DNA from: an uncultured Clostridia bacterium
GTDB taxonomy: Bacteria; Bacillota; Clostridia; Christensenellales; UBA1750
Direction: 5' to 3'
Assembly (NCBI GenBank): GCA_904393115.1
Contig: CAJFMX010000004.1
Span: 1-64,000, forward strand
DNA: 64,000 nt
Part shown: positions 25,401 to 33,517 of the stretch, one piece after another
Layout of the letters: each line of letters starts with the position of its first letter
Position numbering within the stretch: position 1 is the stretch's first letter
Notes under the pieces: generated by a model
The model's database searches: none
The model's input: the letters and a program-made list of their open reading frames with translations, nothing else
Told to the model about the DNA's origin: nothing
Position numbers and translations under genes: made by a program

Positions 25401-26510
25401 CTGGAGCGCACCGGCCAGGACGCGGTCCGCGCCCGTCCCGGCCAGGAGCGCGCGGCGGTAGAGCTCCTGGCGCAGGGCGCGCGCCTCCCCGCCTTCGCGC
25501 CGGGTGGGGCCGGCAAAGAGCAGCGCCCGGTCGACGAAGGCGGCCTTGTCCGGGATCTTCTCCCAGTTCTCCAGGACGCAGCGCAGGGCCTCGCCGTACT
25601 TCTGCGCCTCGGCGCTGGCGCGGTAGGCGTCCAGGTACAGCCCGTCCTGCGTGCAGAGGCGGATGTAGCGCAGGCGCGCGACCTCGCTGCCGCCCTTGGC
25701 GACCGTCTGCAGCAGGCGGCGCGCGGCCGCGTGGTCCGCGGGCAGGCCCTCGGCCCCGGCCTCGTAGAGCTCGGCCAGCTGCATCTCCGCGCGGGGCTCG
25801 GCCATGGCCTGCTGCTTCTCCAGCTCCATGGCGCGGCGGAGCAGGCGCTCGGCGGAGCGGCCGTCGGGCCGCGTGCCCCGCCCCTTCTCGTACATGCGCG
25901 CCAGGGTCAGGCAGGCCTGTATGCCCAGCTGCGCGCCCTCGCGGTCCTTCTTGAGCAGCTCGCGGTAGAGGGCGTCGCGCGTCTCCGGCTCCGCGCCCAG
26001 GGTCTCCAGGCGGTCGGCCGTCTCGTAGAGCACGGCGCTGTCGCCGGAGAGCGCGGCGTACTTTGCGGCCTTGGCAAGGTCCACGCCCGCGATCTCGCCC
26101 GTGAGGTAGAGGCGCGCCGCGCGGGCGGCGGCCTCCTTGTCCCCGGCCTCGGCGGCCTCGGTCAGGAGCTGCAGGCCGCGCGCGGCGCGGTCCTCGCTCT
26201 CCAGGTACAGGCGCGTCAGCTGCGTGCGCGCGGTGGTGCTGCCCAGGGCCAGGGCCTGCTCGTAGTAGACCATGGCCTGCTTCTTGTCCTGGGGCACGTC
26301 CCCCTCGCCGTAGAGGTAGGCGCTGCCGAGCCGCTCGCAGGCCTGGAGGTGGCGCTTCTTCGCGGCGTTCTTCAGGTGCTCCATCCCCTCCAGCGCGCGG
26401 CCCCTCTGCCCGAGCAGGCGCTGGCCCAGAAGATACTCGGCCTCCGTGTCGCCCTCCATGGCGCAGAGGCGCAGCTCGTCAAGACTCATGCGGGAATAGG
26501 ACGAAGGCAT
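22401..26510 (-). CDS. giant Sel1-repeat protein with internal LP-GED modules, one membrane span and NPCBM-like C-terminus
   Basis: 1369 residues; ATG 8 bases after GGAGGG. Residues 1 to about 330 are Sel1/TPR-like helical repeats (EAEYLLGQRLLG, GSAYLYGEGDVPQDKKQAMVYYEQAL). A Pro/Ala/Glu linker at about 485-540 contains tandem AAPREP units. Residues 560 to about 1130 are helical modules, each with an LPxxAxGEDxxL core and a following RaeL helix, at least five copies. A KR-rich stop, RRRRKRRGR, precedes one membrane helix near 1165-1187. The outer part (about 1240-1369) is a beta-rich NPCBM-like carbohydrate-binding domain with VDGQEVYSTGW. Topology would be a large cytoplasmic scaffold and a glycan-binding outer end. 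Homologues were not recognised; it probably links the cytoplasmic NTPases of the operon to the wall. Confidence 0.85.
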   Translation of the reverse strand: MPSSYSRMSLDELRLCAMEGDTEAEYLLGQRLLGQRGRALEGMEHLKNAAKKRHLQACERLGSAYLYGEGDVPQDKKQAMVYYEQALALGSTTARTQLTRLYLESEDRAARGLQLLTEAAEAGDKEAAARAARLYLTGEIAGVDLAKAAKYAALSGDSAVLYETADRLETLGAEPETRDALYRELLKKDREGAQLGIQACLTLARMYEKGRGTRPDGRSAERLLRRAMELEKQQAMAEPRAEMQLAELYEAGAEGLPADHAAARRLLQTVAKGGSEVARLRYIRLCTQDGLYLDAYRASAEAQKYGEALRCVLENWEKIPDKAAFVDRALLFAGPTRREGGEARALRQELYRRALLAGTGADRVLAGALQRGDAAGALAFFQALNDADKSAVYENRELCASLPEGQGPEADQLRALLAEPPEEFRRYAVDLARLRACADPRERWALRQELLPQLPEAREDEARPLAALRQALRSVPEPPKPAPPKPEAPPPAPETPAPPEPAAPREPAAPREPAAPREPAAPREPAAPAEERAAPARKPFVLPSRAQPAEPHTRRMRPAAEDGDLRARVEEAQRAPQGPQRDALLAALDAQWQGLAGLFAAENPADSAAVQRARRFAWEVLEPASPLYEGRRAPAFDAVCDAVLRLIEGADADPDGLAALRARWEETDKASAPALRLAVETLHRLPGKRADEAEDLAAFRAELWESLRAGWAALLARIQDENAPLAERKRQAAAAERELLIPARDLCAGEDCPEYAALCAAADRLLRARPAQAADAKARGGTLAALRAQREKLRRDPIKAMRFAIDTLHKLPPPAAGEDRDLAAFRAELREELRARWEIFIPYFDPDSPKGERNPKVLRERARFFAREFLRPAQDLYAQAPCAEYDALCAAVERAFPGEAEPEKTAEPAPDWNARLRSLAGRRAEPDAFSSLAREYGELPAEAAGEDEALARYRAALVREMRAVLLDLCRGLERCNAPADRKQYAENALRRLDVLSAGSLPVRQEWEEARALLRQAAAHPEDLPWQQRLDQIDRAPEKARKRLLREVEGQLPPAAAGEDPALTELRRRAGAQGWKERLDAFNALTREEDKRAFAQGPKGDLPAEAEGEDVNLTILRLLLEPYRGDLFSQAAPEDDAPEDEPDAPPPEEEDDAPPRRRRKRRGRTAALVLCTLAILAVAAVGGLYLAERSGAFLLPETPQETSAPQDDGSTSVQEGATLMDLSPAESPTHYYLHQWTNPTYEGDFQLLDGAEVRACDGIGWFVPSSALGGEEGAQGQVEARYDLGGQYRTLRMTVSADQEWNDGAASGTFCLTVLVDGQEVYSTGWGDVSSSFAEIEIDLRGAQELTLMLEEVRGSAGTLNIVMGDLTLA
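24929..25020 (-). repeat. in-frame 18-bp tandem repeats coding for AAPREP units
   Basis: The unit CGGCTCCCGTGGAGCAGC recurs four to five times with almost no third-base change. This implies recent expansion within the linker of the Sel1-repeat protein. Copy number could vary between strains. Confidence 0.9.
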
Positions 26511-26550
26511 AGGCGCGGCCCTCCTTACGGCTCAAAAGACGGGATCGGGG

Positions 26551-27558
26551 TTACAGGTTGTAGGCGACGAGCCTGCCCTTGCGCTCGACGGCGAGCAGGC
26601 GCTTGCTCTCCCGCGCCTCGTTCTGCACGGTCTCGCCCGACTCGCGGGCGATGGCCAGGCTTTGCAGGACGAAGTGCGGCGCGGCGTTCTCCGGATCGCT
26701 CCGGCGGTCGATGTCGTACCAGTCCGCAAGGGCCGGCGCGTCCAGGCTGATGCGGTAGGGCACGACGTACTTTCCGGTCTTCATGACCGCGACGTTGCTC
26801 GGGTTGATGCGGCTGTAGGCGCAGAACTCTGCGTAGTCCGCGTCCTGCAGCTTCCGCTGCGGCCGCACGTAGTGCAGCAGCTCCACGCGGGCGAGCTCCG
26901 CCGGCGGGAAGGCGCGCTGCATGGCGCGGTCCGGGCTCTCCGCGCCGCTGAGCACGCGGTTCATGGCCGCAAGGAGGTCCTGCTCCTCGGACCGCGCGCC
27001 CGCGCCGCGGGGCGCGGCGGCCGCGCTCCTTGGCGGCGGGACGGGCGCCGCCGGCGCGACCGGTGCGACCGGTGCGACCGGGCGCTGCGCCGATGCGATC
27101 GGGGCGACCGACGCGCCCGGGGCGCCCGGGCGGTACGCGGCGGCTCCATAGGTGGGCTGCGGGGTCACGGTCGGCTGCGCCGCGCCGCTGCGGGGCAGCG
27201 CGCGCTCCACGGCGGTCAGGGCCGCGTCCAGCGCGTCCACGTCGCGCTCCAGGTCCTGGACGCGGCGGCCCAGGTCCGCGCCCGCGGCCTCGTCCCTGCG
27301 GCGGGCGAGCGCGGCCTCCAGCTCGCGCAGGCGGCGCTGCATTTCGGCGCTCGCGCGCTCGTGCTCCTGGTTGGTGCGGCGCATGGCCACAAAGAGCACC
27401 GCCGCCGCGGCCAGGGCCAGCGCCGCCAGCAGCACGGCGACGATCTCCACGGCCGAGGGGCCGGCGGCAGCCGGCGCGCCGGTCGTGGCCAGGGCCGCGG
27501 GCATCCACAGGAGCGCCCCCAGCAAAGCCGCCAGGAAGAGGAAGAGCTTCCGCCTCAT
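26551..27558 (-). CDS. membrane-anchored coiled-coil protein of unknown family
   Basis: 335 residues; the ATG at 27558 overlaps the actin-like gene stop as ATGA. A signal-like segment (MRRKLFLFLAALLGALLWMPAALA) is followed by a second hydrophobic helix (about 40-60), then a heptad-rich coiled coil (about 65-130) and a linker of PVAPVAP-type repeats. The C-terminal domain (about 200-335) contains LLHYVRPQRKLQDADY and KTGKYVVPYRISLDAPALADWYDID and is not recognisable. If the first segment is cleaved, the second helix would leave the C-terminal domain inside the cell, where it could meet the NTPases. Its coupling to the actin-like gene suggests a membrane adaptor. Confidence 0.75.
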   Translation of the reverse strand: MRRKLFLFLAALLGALLWMPAALATTGAPAAAGPSAVEIVAVLLAALALAAAAVLFVAMRRTNQEHERASAEMQRRLRELEAALARRRDEAAGADLGRRVQDLERDVDALDAALTAVERALPRSGAAQPTVTPQPTYGAAAYRPGAPGASVAPIASAQRPVAPVAPVAPAAPVPPPRSAAAAPRGAGARSEEQDLLAAMNRVLSGAESPDRAMQRAFPPAELARVELLHYVRPQRKLQDADYAEFCAYSRINPSNVAVMKTGKYVVPYRISLDAPALADWYDIDRRSDPENAAPHFVLQSLAIARESGETVQNEARESKRLLAVERKGRLVAYNL

Positions 27559-30500
27559 GCCCGGCCACCTTCTCTCCAATACCAGACGGCGAACACGCGC
27601 TTGAAGCACTCGGAGAGCGCGGTCTCGTCCGTGACGCTCGCGTCAAAGGCGTTGAGCTTGCCGATGATGGTCATGGGATCGGTGCAGTTGCCGTTCTCGT
27701 CCACAAAGGGCGTGAGCCACGGCGCGTGCGTGAGGTACGCGTAGAGGGACAGGAACTCGAGCACGCGCTCCTGCCGGGTGGGCACGTCCGCCGCCTTGGC
27801 GGGCGCGGCGGGCGCGGCCGCGGGCTGGCTGGCCGTGGCCATGGCAAAGGGATTGCTCTGCGCGGCCAGGCCGTCGCTCACGACGCCAAAGGGGTTGGCC
27901 GCGGCGCGCGCCCCCGGCGCGTTCACCGCGCCGCGCGCGAGGGAGGAGTCCAGCTTGTGCACGCCCATGGCGACCTCTGTCTTGGGGTTGAGGCACATCT
28001 GCACGGCGTCCGGCGCGGTGCGCGTGCCGTAGACCGCGTCAAAGACCTGCCGCACGAGGGCTTGGTCCTCGGGCGTGAGCCACTGGAACAGCCGGCCGCC
28101 GTTGCCGGCGAAGAACAGGCGCATCAGGCCCCCGGCGTTGAGCGCGCGGCCCGTCTCCTGGGAGAAGCGGCGCGCATTCTCCGCGATGAGGTAGATGACG
28201 GAGGCGAAGTTGAACCGGATGGACTCGTAGACCGAGGGGCAGGCCGCGCCGCCCGCGCGCAGCTGGCTCATCATGTCGTCGGCGTGGTTGGCGCACAACA
28301 GGTCCACAATCAGGGAGAAGGCCTCGGGCATGGCGTCCGCGGAGCCGGACTGGCGCGCGGCCATGTCCCGCAGCATGTGGATGCGGGAGAGGTCCTTCTG
28401 CGCGATGGACTTGCGCGTCTCGTCCGGGGAGGCGGCGTGGATGCCCGCGGCGCGCGTCAGGAACTCCTGCTCGGGGCAGGCGTCCTCCCCGCGCTGGCAG
28501 CTGAGCAGCAGGCCCTTGTAGACGGCCTCGGTGAGGATGTTCCGCCCGCCGATGACCACGGAGAACTCGCGCTGGGGCCGCTGGATGTCGTCCAGCCACA
28601 GGGAGACGTCCGTCGAGCCGCCGCCCACGTCCGCGCAGAGGAAGCCGTCCGCCAGCGCCGTGACCCCCGCGGCGATGAAGAAGGCGCCCGCGGCCTGGCT
28701 CTCGGTGAACAGCTCCACGCTCCCAAGGTCGATGCCGGTCGTGGCCGCGACCCACTTGGCGCTGTCCGCCGCGCAGGTGCGGAAGCCCTGCACGTCAAAG
28801 GACGCCGTGTTCGGGAAGGTGAAGCGCCAGTTGATCTTCGTGCCCTGGTTGATGGCGGCGATCAGCGCGTACTGCAGCATGACCTGGCGCAGGAACAGGC
28901 GCAGGGCGGCCTTGTGCGTCGGGGTCAGGCCCTCGCCGTCGCCCCACTTCAGGCCCGTGACGATGGCGTCCCGCTCGCTGAAGTCGCGCGTAGAGTGGCA
29001 GATGTGCCCGTCCAGCAGCACCTGCGTGCGCTCGACGTCCTCGGCCGTCATCTGGCCGAAGGCGTTGCCGTCAAAGACCTCCAGGGCCGTAGAGATGCCG
29101 CCGCCGGTCTTGAGCTGCGCGTCGCAGACGAACTCGCGCAGCATGTTCGTCTCGGTCTCCGTGTCGCGCAGGATGTGCTTGTGCAGGTGCATGGCGTCCT
29201 CGAGCTGGACGGTGCGGTAGTTGCCGTCGATCTCCATGGCGCCGATGGTGTTGGAGGTGCCAAAGTCCAGGCCGATCTGCACGGTCTTGGGCAGGACCAC
29301 GGAGGGCCCCTCAAACCGCCCGTCGTCGGCAAAGAAGCAGCCCACGCTGCACGGCCCCGCGGGCAGCTGCACGCGGAAGGCCACGATCTTGGGGAAGAAG
29401 GGCGAGAGCGCGACCTGCCAGGTGTTTTCGCCCACGCCGCCGCTGGAGGCGACCTGCTGGCGCACGCGGAAGGCCGGGCGCACGTCGTTTTCGCCCACGG
29501 CGGCCATCTCCAGCGGGTTGCGGCCCGCGCTGCCGTTGCTCTGCTTAAAATAGGTGTAGTAGCACTTCCACTTGGGCAGGCGCACGTTCGGCCAGACCAC
29601 CAGGTCCGACAGCGCCACGTCCTCCGAGACGATGACGCGCGTCTCCGGCATGGACTTGCGGATGATGTAGCGCCGCGCGGCAAAGCCCGGCGCGTGGGAC
29701 TCGACCGTGATGTCCACGACGATGTCGCCATAGTCGCGCGCGGTCATGCGCAGGTCCTGGATGGTGACCTCTCCGCGCAGCTCCAGCTGCATGAGCGCCT
29801 CGCCCACCGGCGGCACGGCGTGGTCCACGACCTCCCCCGCCTCGTTGTAGATGGCGGAGAAGTTGACGTTCTTCATGATGTCGCGGTTGACGTTGTCCGT
29901 GAGGTTGAAGTCCGAGAGCACGGAGCGGCTGAACTTGTAGATGCCCAGGGCCACCAGGTCCTCGCCGCGGGCAAAGGGCAGCGCGTTGACGGGGTTGACC
30001 ACGTGCGCAAACGGCGCGGGCAGGGGGAACTCCACCGGCGGGGGCGCGTCCAGGTCCACCAGCGTATCCGGCAGGGCGAGGTTGCTCACCGCGGGCATGC
30101 GCGCCCGCTCGATAAGGTTCAGGCACTCGACGTCCAATGTATTTACCTGGGACAGCGCGCCCAGCATCTTGTTGATCATGTCGCAGTTGTAGGAGAACTG
30201 CGGCCGCGCGGGGTCGAGCTGGTAGTCCACGCTCATGTTGAGGCTCACCAGCGCCGGGTCGGACACGCCGCCCAGCGGCACCCAGAAGAACTCCCGGGAG
30301 AGGTAGGCGATGCTCCTGCCGTTGTAGAAGAGGTAGACGCCCTGCGGGCTCTGGCGGCGGATGTTCTCCGGAAGGCCCGCCACGGCCATGGTCAGGTTCA
30401 GCAGGCGCACGCTGCGCCGCGCGCTCTCCAGGGTGTTCGCGGGGTCGCCCATCTGCACGCTCAGCCCCAGGTCCGCGTAATACGTGCCCAGGAAATAGCC

Positions 30501-31298
30501 GCGCGTCACCAGCAGCCAGAGGTTGCGCGCCTCCTCCGAAGCGCGCATGGCGTGCAGGGCGCTCGTCTCCTCGGCGCGCAGGTCGCGCAGGAACTCCTCC
30601 GCCAGGCGCGCGATGAGCTTTTCGCCGAACACCGGGGAGTTCGGCATCTGCGTCATGGTCAGCACGCCCGTCAGGCGGCTGACGAGCACGTCCCGCTGCA
30701 GCACGGGCAGCTGCGCGTCGCACGGATCGCGGAACAGGCCCGTGGGGTAGTGGAACCAGGGGATGTTCCGCGCGCCCTTGGGGTCCGGCCGCACGGCCGC
30801 GGGGAAGACCAGGAGCCTGCGGGAAAAGATCAGGCGCGGCGCGCCGTCGAAGCAGCCGACCTGCATGCCCGCCGGGGCGAAATTGCCGTGCGCGGCGTCC
30901 GCGGGCAGGAAGAAGTCCTCGCCCGCGGGCGCGTAGTCGCACCCGATGGCCGCAAAGTCCGACCGGGGCCGGCCCGGCCGGTCGTCCGCCGCAAGGGTCA
31001 GGGTGTTGACCTCAAAGGGGTATTCGTCCTGCAGCAGGGCCAGGGCCGTCATGCCGCGCCACTGGCGCACCGCGTCCTCCATGCCCATCTCCAGGGCCGC
31101 CTGGAAGGAGAAATAATTGGAGTAGATCTCCGGGAAGGAGGAGGAGATGAGCGCATCGCCCGCCTTCATGCGCTTGGCGATCTTCTCGCACAGGTTAAAG
31201 GGCGCGTTGCCGTCGGACCCGACGCGTTCCCAGCCCTTGCGGCTGAGCGTGGGCAGGGCCTCGCCCGCGTTGAGCTCCACGATCATGGATTCCAGCAT
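27555..31298 (-). CDS. large protein with C-terminal actin/Hsp70-like ATPase domain
   Basis: 1247 residues; ATG 31298 follows a GGGGGAAGAG site. The first 670 or so residues match nothing I know, although they are well-formed alpha/beta sequence. The ATPase part begins with PHOSPHATE-1 QIGLDFGTSNTIG (about 674), continues with FTFPNTASFDVQGF, PHOSPHATE-2 FLCADVGGGSTDVSLW (about 888), and an ADENOSINE-type motif FAGNGGRLFQW (about 1063). These are the three nucleotide-binding motifs of the actin/Hsp70/ParM fold. A Pro/Ala linker near 1170 leads to a C-terminal helical domain. It lies 17 bases behind a tubulin-like gene. The SrfB family (large actin-like virulence-locus proteins) is one possible relative to test; a distant Hsp70-like chaperone is another. 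Confidence 0.85.
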   Translation of the reverse strand: MLESMIVELNAGEALPTLSRKGWERVGSDGNAPFNLCEKIAKRMKAGDALISSSFPEIYSNYFSFQAALEMGMEDAVRQWRGMTALALLQDEYPFEVNTLTLAADDRPGRPRSDFAAIGCDYAPAGEDFFLPADAAHGNFAPAGMQVGCFDGAPRLIFSRRLLVFPAAVRPDPKGARNIPWFHYPTGLFRDPCDAQLPVLQRDVLVSRLTGVLTMTQMPNSPVFGEKLIARLAEEFLRDLRAEETSALHAMRASEEARNLWLLVTRGYFLGTYYADLGLSVQMGDPANTLESARRSVRLLNLTMAVAGLPENIRRQSPQGVYLFYNGRSIAYLSREFFWVPLGGVSDPALVSLNMSVDYQLDPARPQFSYNCDMINKMLGALSQVNTLDVECLNLIERARMPAVSNLALPDTLVDLDAPPPVEFPLPAPFAHVVNPVNALPFARGEDLVALGIYKFSRSVLSDFNLTDNVNRDIMKNVNFSAIYNEAGEVVDHAVPPVGEALMQLELRGEVTIQDLRMTARDYGDIVVDITVESHAPGFAARRYIIRKSMPETRVIVSEDVALSDLVVWPNVRLPKWKCYYTYFKQSNGSAGRNPLEMAAVGENDVRPAFRVRQQVASSGGVGENTWQVALSPFFPKIVAFRVQLPAGPCSVGCFFADDGRFEGPSVVLPKTVQIGLDFGTSNTIGAMEIDGNYRTVQLEDAMHLHKHILRDTETETNMLREFVCDAQLKTGGGISTALEVFDGNAFGQMTAEDVERTQVLLDGHICHSTRDFSERDAIVTGLKWGDGEGLTPTHKAALRLFLRQVMLQYALIAAINQGTKINWRFTFPNTASFDVQGFRTCAADSAKWVAATTGIDLGSVELFTESQAAGAFFIAAGVTALADGFLCADVGGGSTDVSLWLDDIQRPQREFSVVIGGRNILTEAVYKGLLLSCQRGEDACPEQEFLTRAAGIHAASPDETRKSIAQKDLSRIHMLRDMAARQSGSADAMPEAFSLIVDLLCANHADDMMSQLRAGGAACPSVYESIRFNFASVIYLIAENARRFSQETGRALNAGGLMRLFFAGNGGRLFQWLTPEDQALVRQVFDAVYGTRTAPDAVQMCLNPKTEVAMGVHKLDSSLARGAVNAPGARAAANPFGVVSDGLAAQSNPFAMATASQPAAAPAAPAKAADVPTRQERVLEFLSLYAYLTHAPWLTPFVDENGNCTDPMTIIGKLNAFDASVTDETALSECFKRVFAVWYWREGGRA

Positions 31299-31314
31299 GT
31301 CTCTTCCCCCTTTC

Positions 31315-32952
31315 TCACTGCACGCTGCACGCGTAGAGCAGGCTGGACAGGAACGTCTCAAAGCAGGTGGAGCCGCTCACGCTGTCCGAGGTCTGCGCCA
31401 CGACGCTGCGGTTGATCGCGTCGAAGGTGTATTCGCCGTTGAGGCCGCCGATGAGGGTCTTTACGTCCTCCTGCGAGGCGTCGCCGCCCAGGGGCTTCTG
31501 CGCGTCGTAGCGGCCGTCCGGCATCTCCAGGTAATATTTATAGAGCAGGGCCAGCAGCGCGCCGTCCACCAGCTCGTTGCTGGGCACGTCCACGCGCCAG
31601 CCGCCCGCGCCGCCCACGGCGTAGCCCTCGCCGGGGTTGGAGCGGACGTAGGGCGGCGGCAGGGTCACGATCAGCTCCGTCAGCCACCGCACAAATTCCG
31701 TGAAGTACCGCCCCGCCGTGCGGAAGCGCAGCACGGCCTCCTCCCGCTCCTCGTCCGAGCGGACCTTGCGGAAGTAGCGGCGGGTCACGGCGTCCTGCGT
31801 GCGGAAGATGCTCTGCTTGCCCGTCAGGTCCTTGACCATGGGATAGCCGTAGGAGGTGGCCAGCACATACGCCGCCCGCAGCAGGCGCGCAAAGCCGCTG
31901 CGGACCGCCATGTCCGGGAAGGAGTCCCAGGTCAGGAACGTCTTCCCCTCGGCGTTGGGCGCGGTCAGGTCCAGGTTGAACAGGTAGTGGCCGTCCTGCT
32001 CCTGGGGGTTGTAGGCGCCGGGGTTCGTGGTCAGGAAGTGGGACACGGCCTGCGCGCCCAGCCAGTCCACCAGGTGCGCGGCGTTGTTCTGGTCCTGGCC
32101 GCCGGTGCAGTAGTCGTAGACCACCTTGTCCTGCGAGCCGACCATGTAGATGGCGTTGAAGACCTTGTTTTCGCCGTAGCCCACGCCCTCGCGCGCGTAG
32201 TATTCCAGGGCCGCCTTGGCCTTGGGCTCAAACTGCGAGGCCTCGATCACGCCGTCGCCCTTTGTCGTGGCGAAGTAGGGCAGCAGGAGCATCGCGCCGA
32301 TGATGGCGCCGCCGCCCACGGCGCGCCGGGCGTCCGGGTTCGGGTTTTCGTCCGTCAGGTTGCGGATGTAGCGGGCGATGGAGGGAATGGCCGAGGCGCC
32401 CGTCCCGCCGAAGATGGAGCCGGCCAGCAGGATGCGCGGCTGCCCGCCCTTGACGAGCTCGCGCCGGATCTCCTCGATGACCTCGGAGAAGCTGTGCTCG
32501 GCCGGCAGGCGCGGCAGCTCCGAGGCAAAGAAGTGCGCGCCCACGTTCGGGTGGCCGTAGAAGCCCTTCTTATAGCTCATCTCCAGCTCGTAGTCCGTAT
32601 AGAGCGCGCGGGCGATCTCCCGGTCGTTGCCCATGCCGGTCGAGCGCAGGATGCCGCCCATGGCCTGCTCCTCCACCGCGGTCAGGCGGTAGAGGGCAAA
32701 GTCCGCGGAAAAGCCGATGTCCGTCTCCTCCTCGGCCTCGGCCTGCGCGGCGGAGACGCAGGCGCGCATGTCCCCGTAGAGCGCGGTCAGGCTCTCGGCG
32801 CGCTTGAGGTTGCCGCCCGTCTGGTCCAGGTCCACAATCACCGCGCGGATGGCCGCGCCCGGGTGGCGCAGGACGCCCGCCGCCGCCGCGTGCAGGGTCG
32901 CCTCCAGCATCTTGGAACCGGAGCCGCCCACGAAAAATACATAGCTGCCCAA
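31315..32952 (-). CDS. tubulin-like GTPase (Tubulin_2/FtsZ-like group)
   Basis: 545 residues from a TTG start at 32952 that lies 9 bases after GGAGG; there is no ATG before the first conserved motif. The N-terminal GTP-binding loop is YVFFVGGSGSKMLEA (about 4-18). Strand 2 is AVIVDLDQTGGN (about 37-48). The tubulin signature appears as AGSIFGGTGASAIPSIARYI (about 177-196), corresponding to the GGGTGTG loop of FtsZ and tubulin. The length and the GGxGS start suit the large FtsZ-like proteins of Pfam Tubulin_2 rather than cell-division FtsZ. It should bind GTP and may form filaments. Neighbours are a four-helix membrane protein 17 bases upstream and the actin-like gene 17 bases downstream. Confidence 0.85.
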   Translation of the reverse strand: MGSYVFFVGGSGSKMLEATLHAAAAGVLRHPGAAIRAVIVDLDQTGGNLKRAESLTALYGDMRACVSAAQAEAEEETDIGFSADFALYRLTAVEEQAMGGILRSTGMGNDREIARALYTDYELEMSYKKGFYGHPNVGAHFFASELPRLPAEHSFSEVIEEIRRELVKGGQPRILLAGSIFGGTGASAIPSIARYIRNLTDENPNPDARRAVGGGAIIGAMLLLPYFATTKGDGVIEASQFEPKAKAALEYYAREGVGYGENKVFNAIYMVGSQDKVVYDYCTGGQDQNNAAHLVDWLGAQAVSHFLTTNPGAYNPQEQDGHYLFNLDLTAPNAEGKTFLTWDSFPDMAVRSGFARLLRAAYVLATSYGYPMVKDLTGKQSIFRTQDAVTRRYFRKVRSDEEREEAVLRFRTAGRYFTEFVRWLTELIVTLPPPYVRSNPGEGYAVGGAGGWRVDVPSNELVDGALLALLYKYYLEMPDGRYDAQKPLGGDASQEDVKTLIGGLNGEYTFDAINRSVVAQTSDSVSGSTCFETFLSSLLYACSVQ

Positions 32953-32968
32953 GGGTTTCCGCCTCCTC

Positions 32969-33490
32969 TCACCACTTTTTAAACAGGGAACTGCGCATGC
33001 CAACGGGCGAGAAGAGCCACAGCCCCAGGATAAACGGCACGTTGTACAGGAACAGCCCGTGGTAGGCCAGGATGTCATAGGCGTCCAGCACCATGGAGGT
33101 CGCAAAGCCGAACACGCCGCTGAGGATGGAGACCAGCAGCGTCATGAGCACGTGCACCGCGACAAACACCGCAAAGAGGATGTTCTCCAGGCTTCTGCGG
33201 TCGGGCTTGCCCGCCTTCCAGAAGACCGCGTACCAGACCGCCAGCAGCAGCACCGAAAGGCCCGCCGTCGTGCCGTACGTCCCGGCCATGACCGAGAACC
33301 AGACCTGGCGCACGGCCTCGTCCGTCAGGTTCTCCACGCCCGCGATGCCGACGCTCTGCAAAAACTCGTAGGCAAAGGGCGTGCTCGCCATGTTCCACGA
33401 AAGGAACGCCAGCAGCAACCCCGTGAGCACCGCGTACATCACCACCAGTATGGCGATGTGCTTGCCGTTGTTGTCCTTGCTTCTAGCCAA
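32969..33490 (-). CDS. four-helix membrane protein, unknown function
   Basis: 173 residues with a TTG start placed 8 bases after GGGGAGG; the nearby ATG is out of frame. Four hydrophobic segments (about 11-31, 65-90, 100-125, 142-160) are separated by short loops, and the termini are basic (MARSKDNNGKH and SSLFKKW) and so likely cytoplasmic. No family was recognised. It lies between the VWA-like lipoprotein and the tubulin-like gene and is a good candidate for the membrane docking part of the machine. Confidence 0.75.
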   Translation of the reverse strand: MARSKDNNGKHIAILVVMYAVLTGLLLAFLSWNMASTPFAYEFLQSVGIAGVENLTDEAVRQVWFSVMAGTYGTTAGLSVLLLAVWYAVFWKAGKPDRRSLENILFAVFVAVHVLMTLLVSILSGVFGFATSMVLDAYDILAYHGLFLYNVPFILGLWLFSPVGMRSSLFKKW

Positions 33491-33517
33491 CTCTTCATCC
33501 TCCCCTTCTTCTGTGCG

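Noticed and set aside
24855-27744. Long plus-strand frames opposite the Sel1-repeat, coiled-coil and actin-like genes (and similar ones at 22209-24719 and 27030-31415)
   Set aside because: They are Arg/Ala/Gly-rich or repeat-like shadows produced by high GC, lack ribosome sites and resemble no protein family, while the minus-strand genes carry clear motifs.
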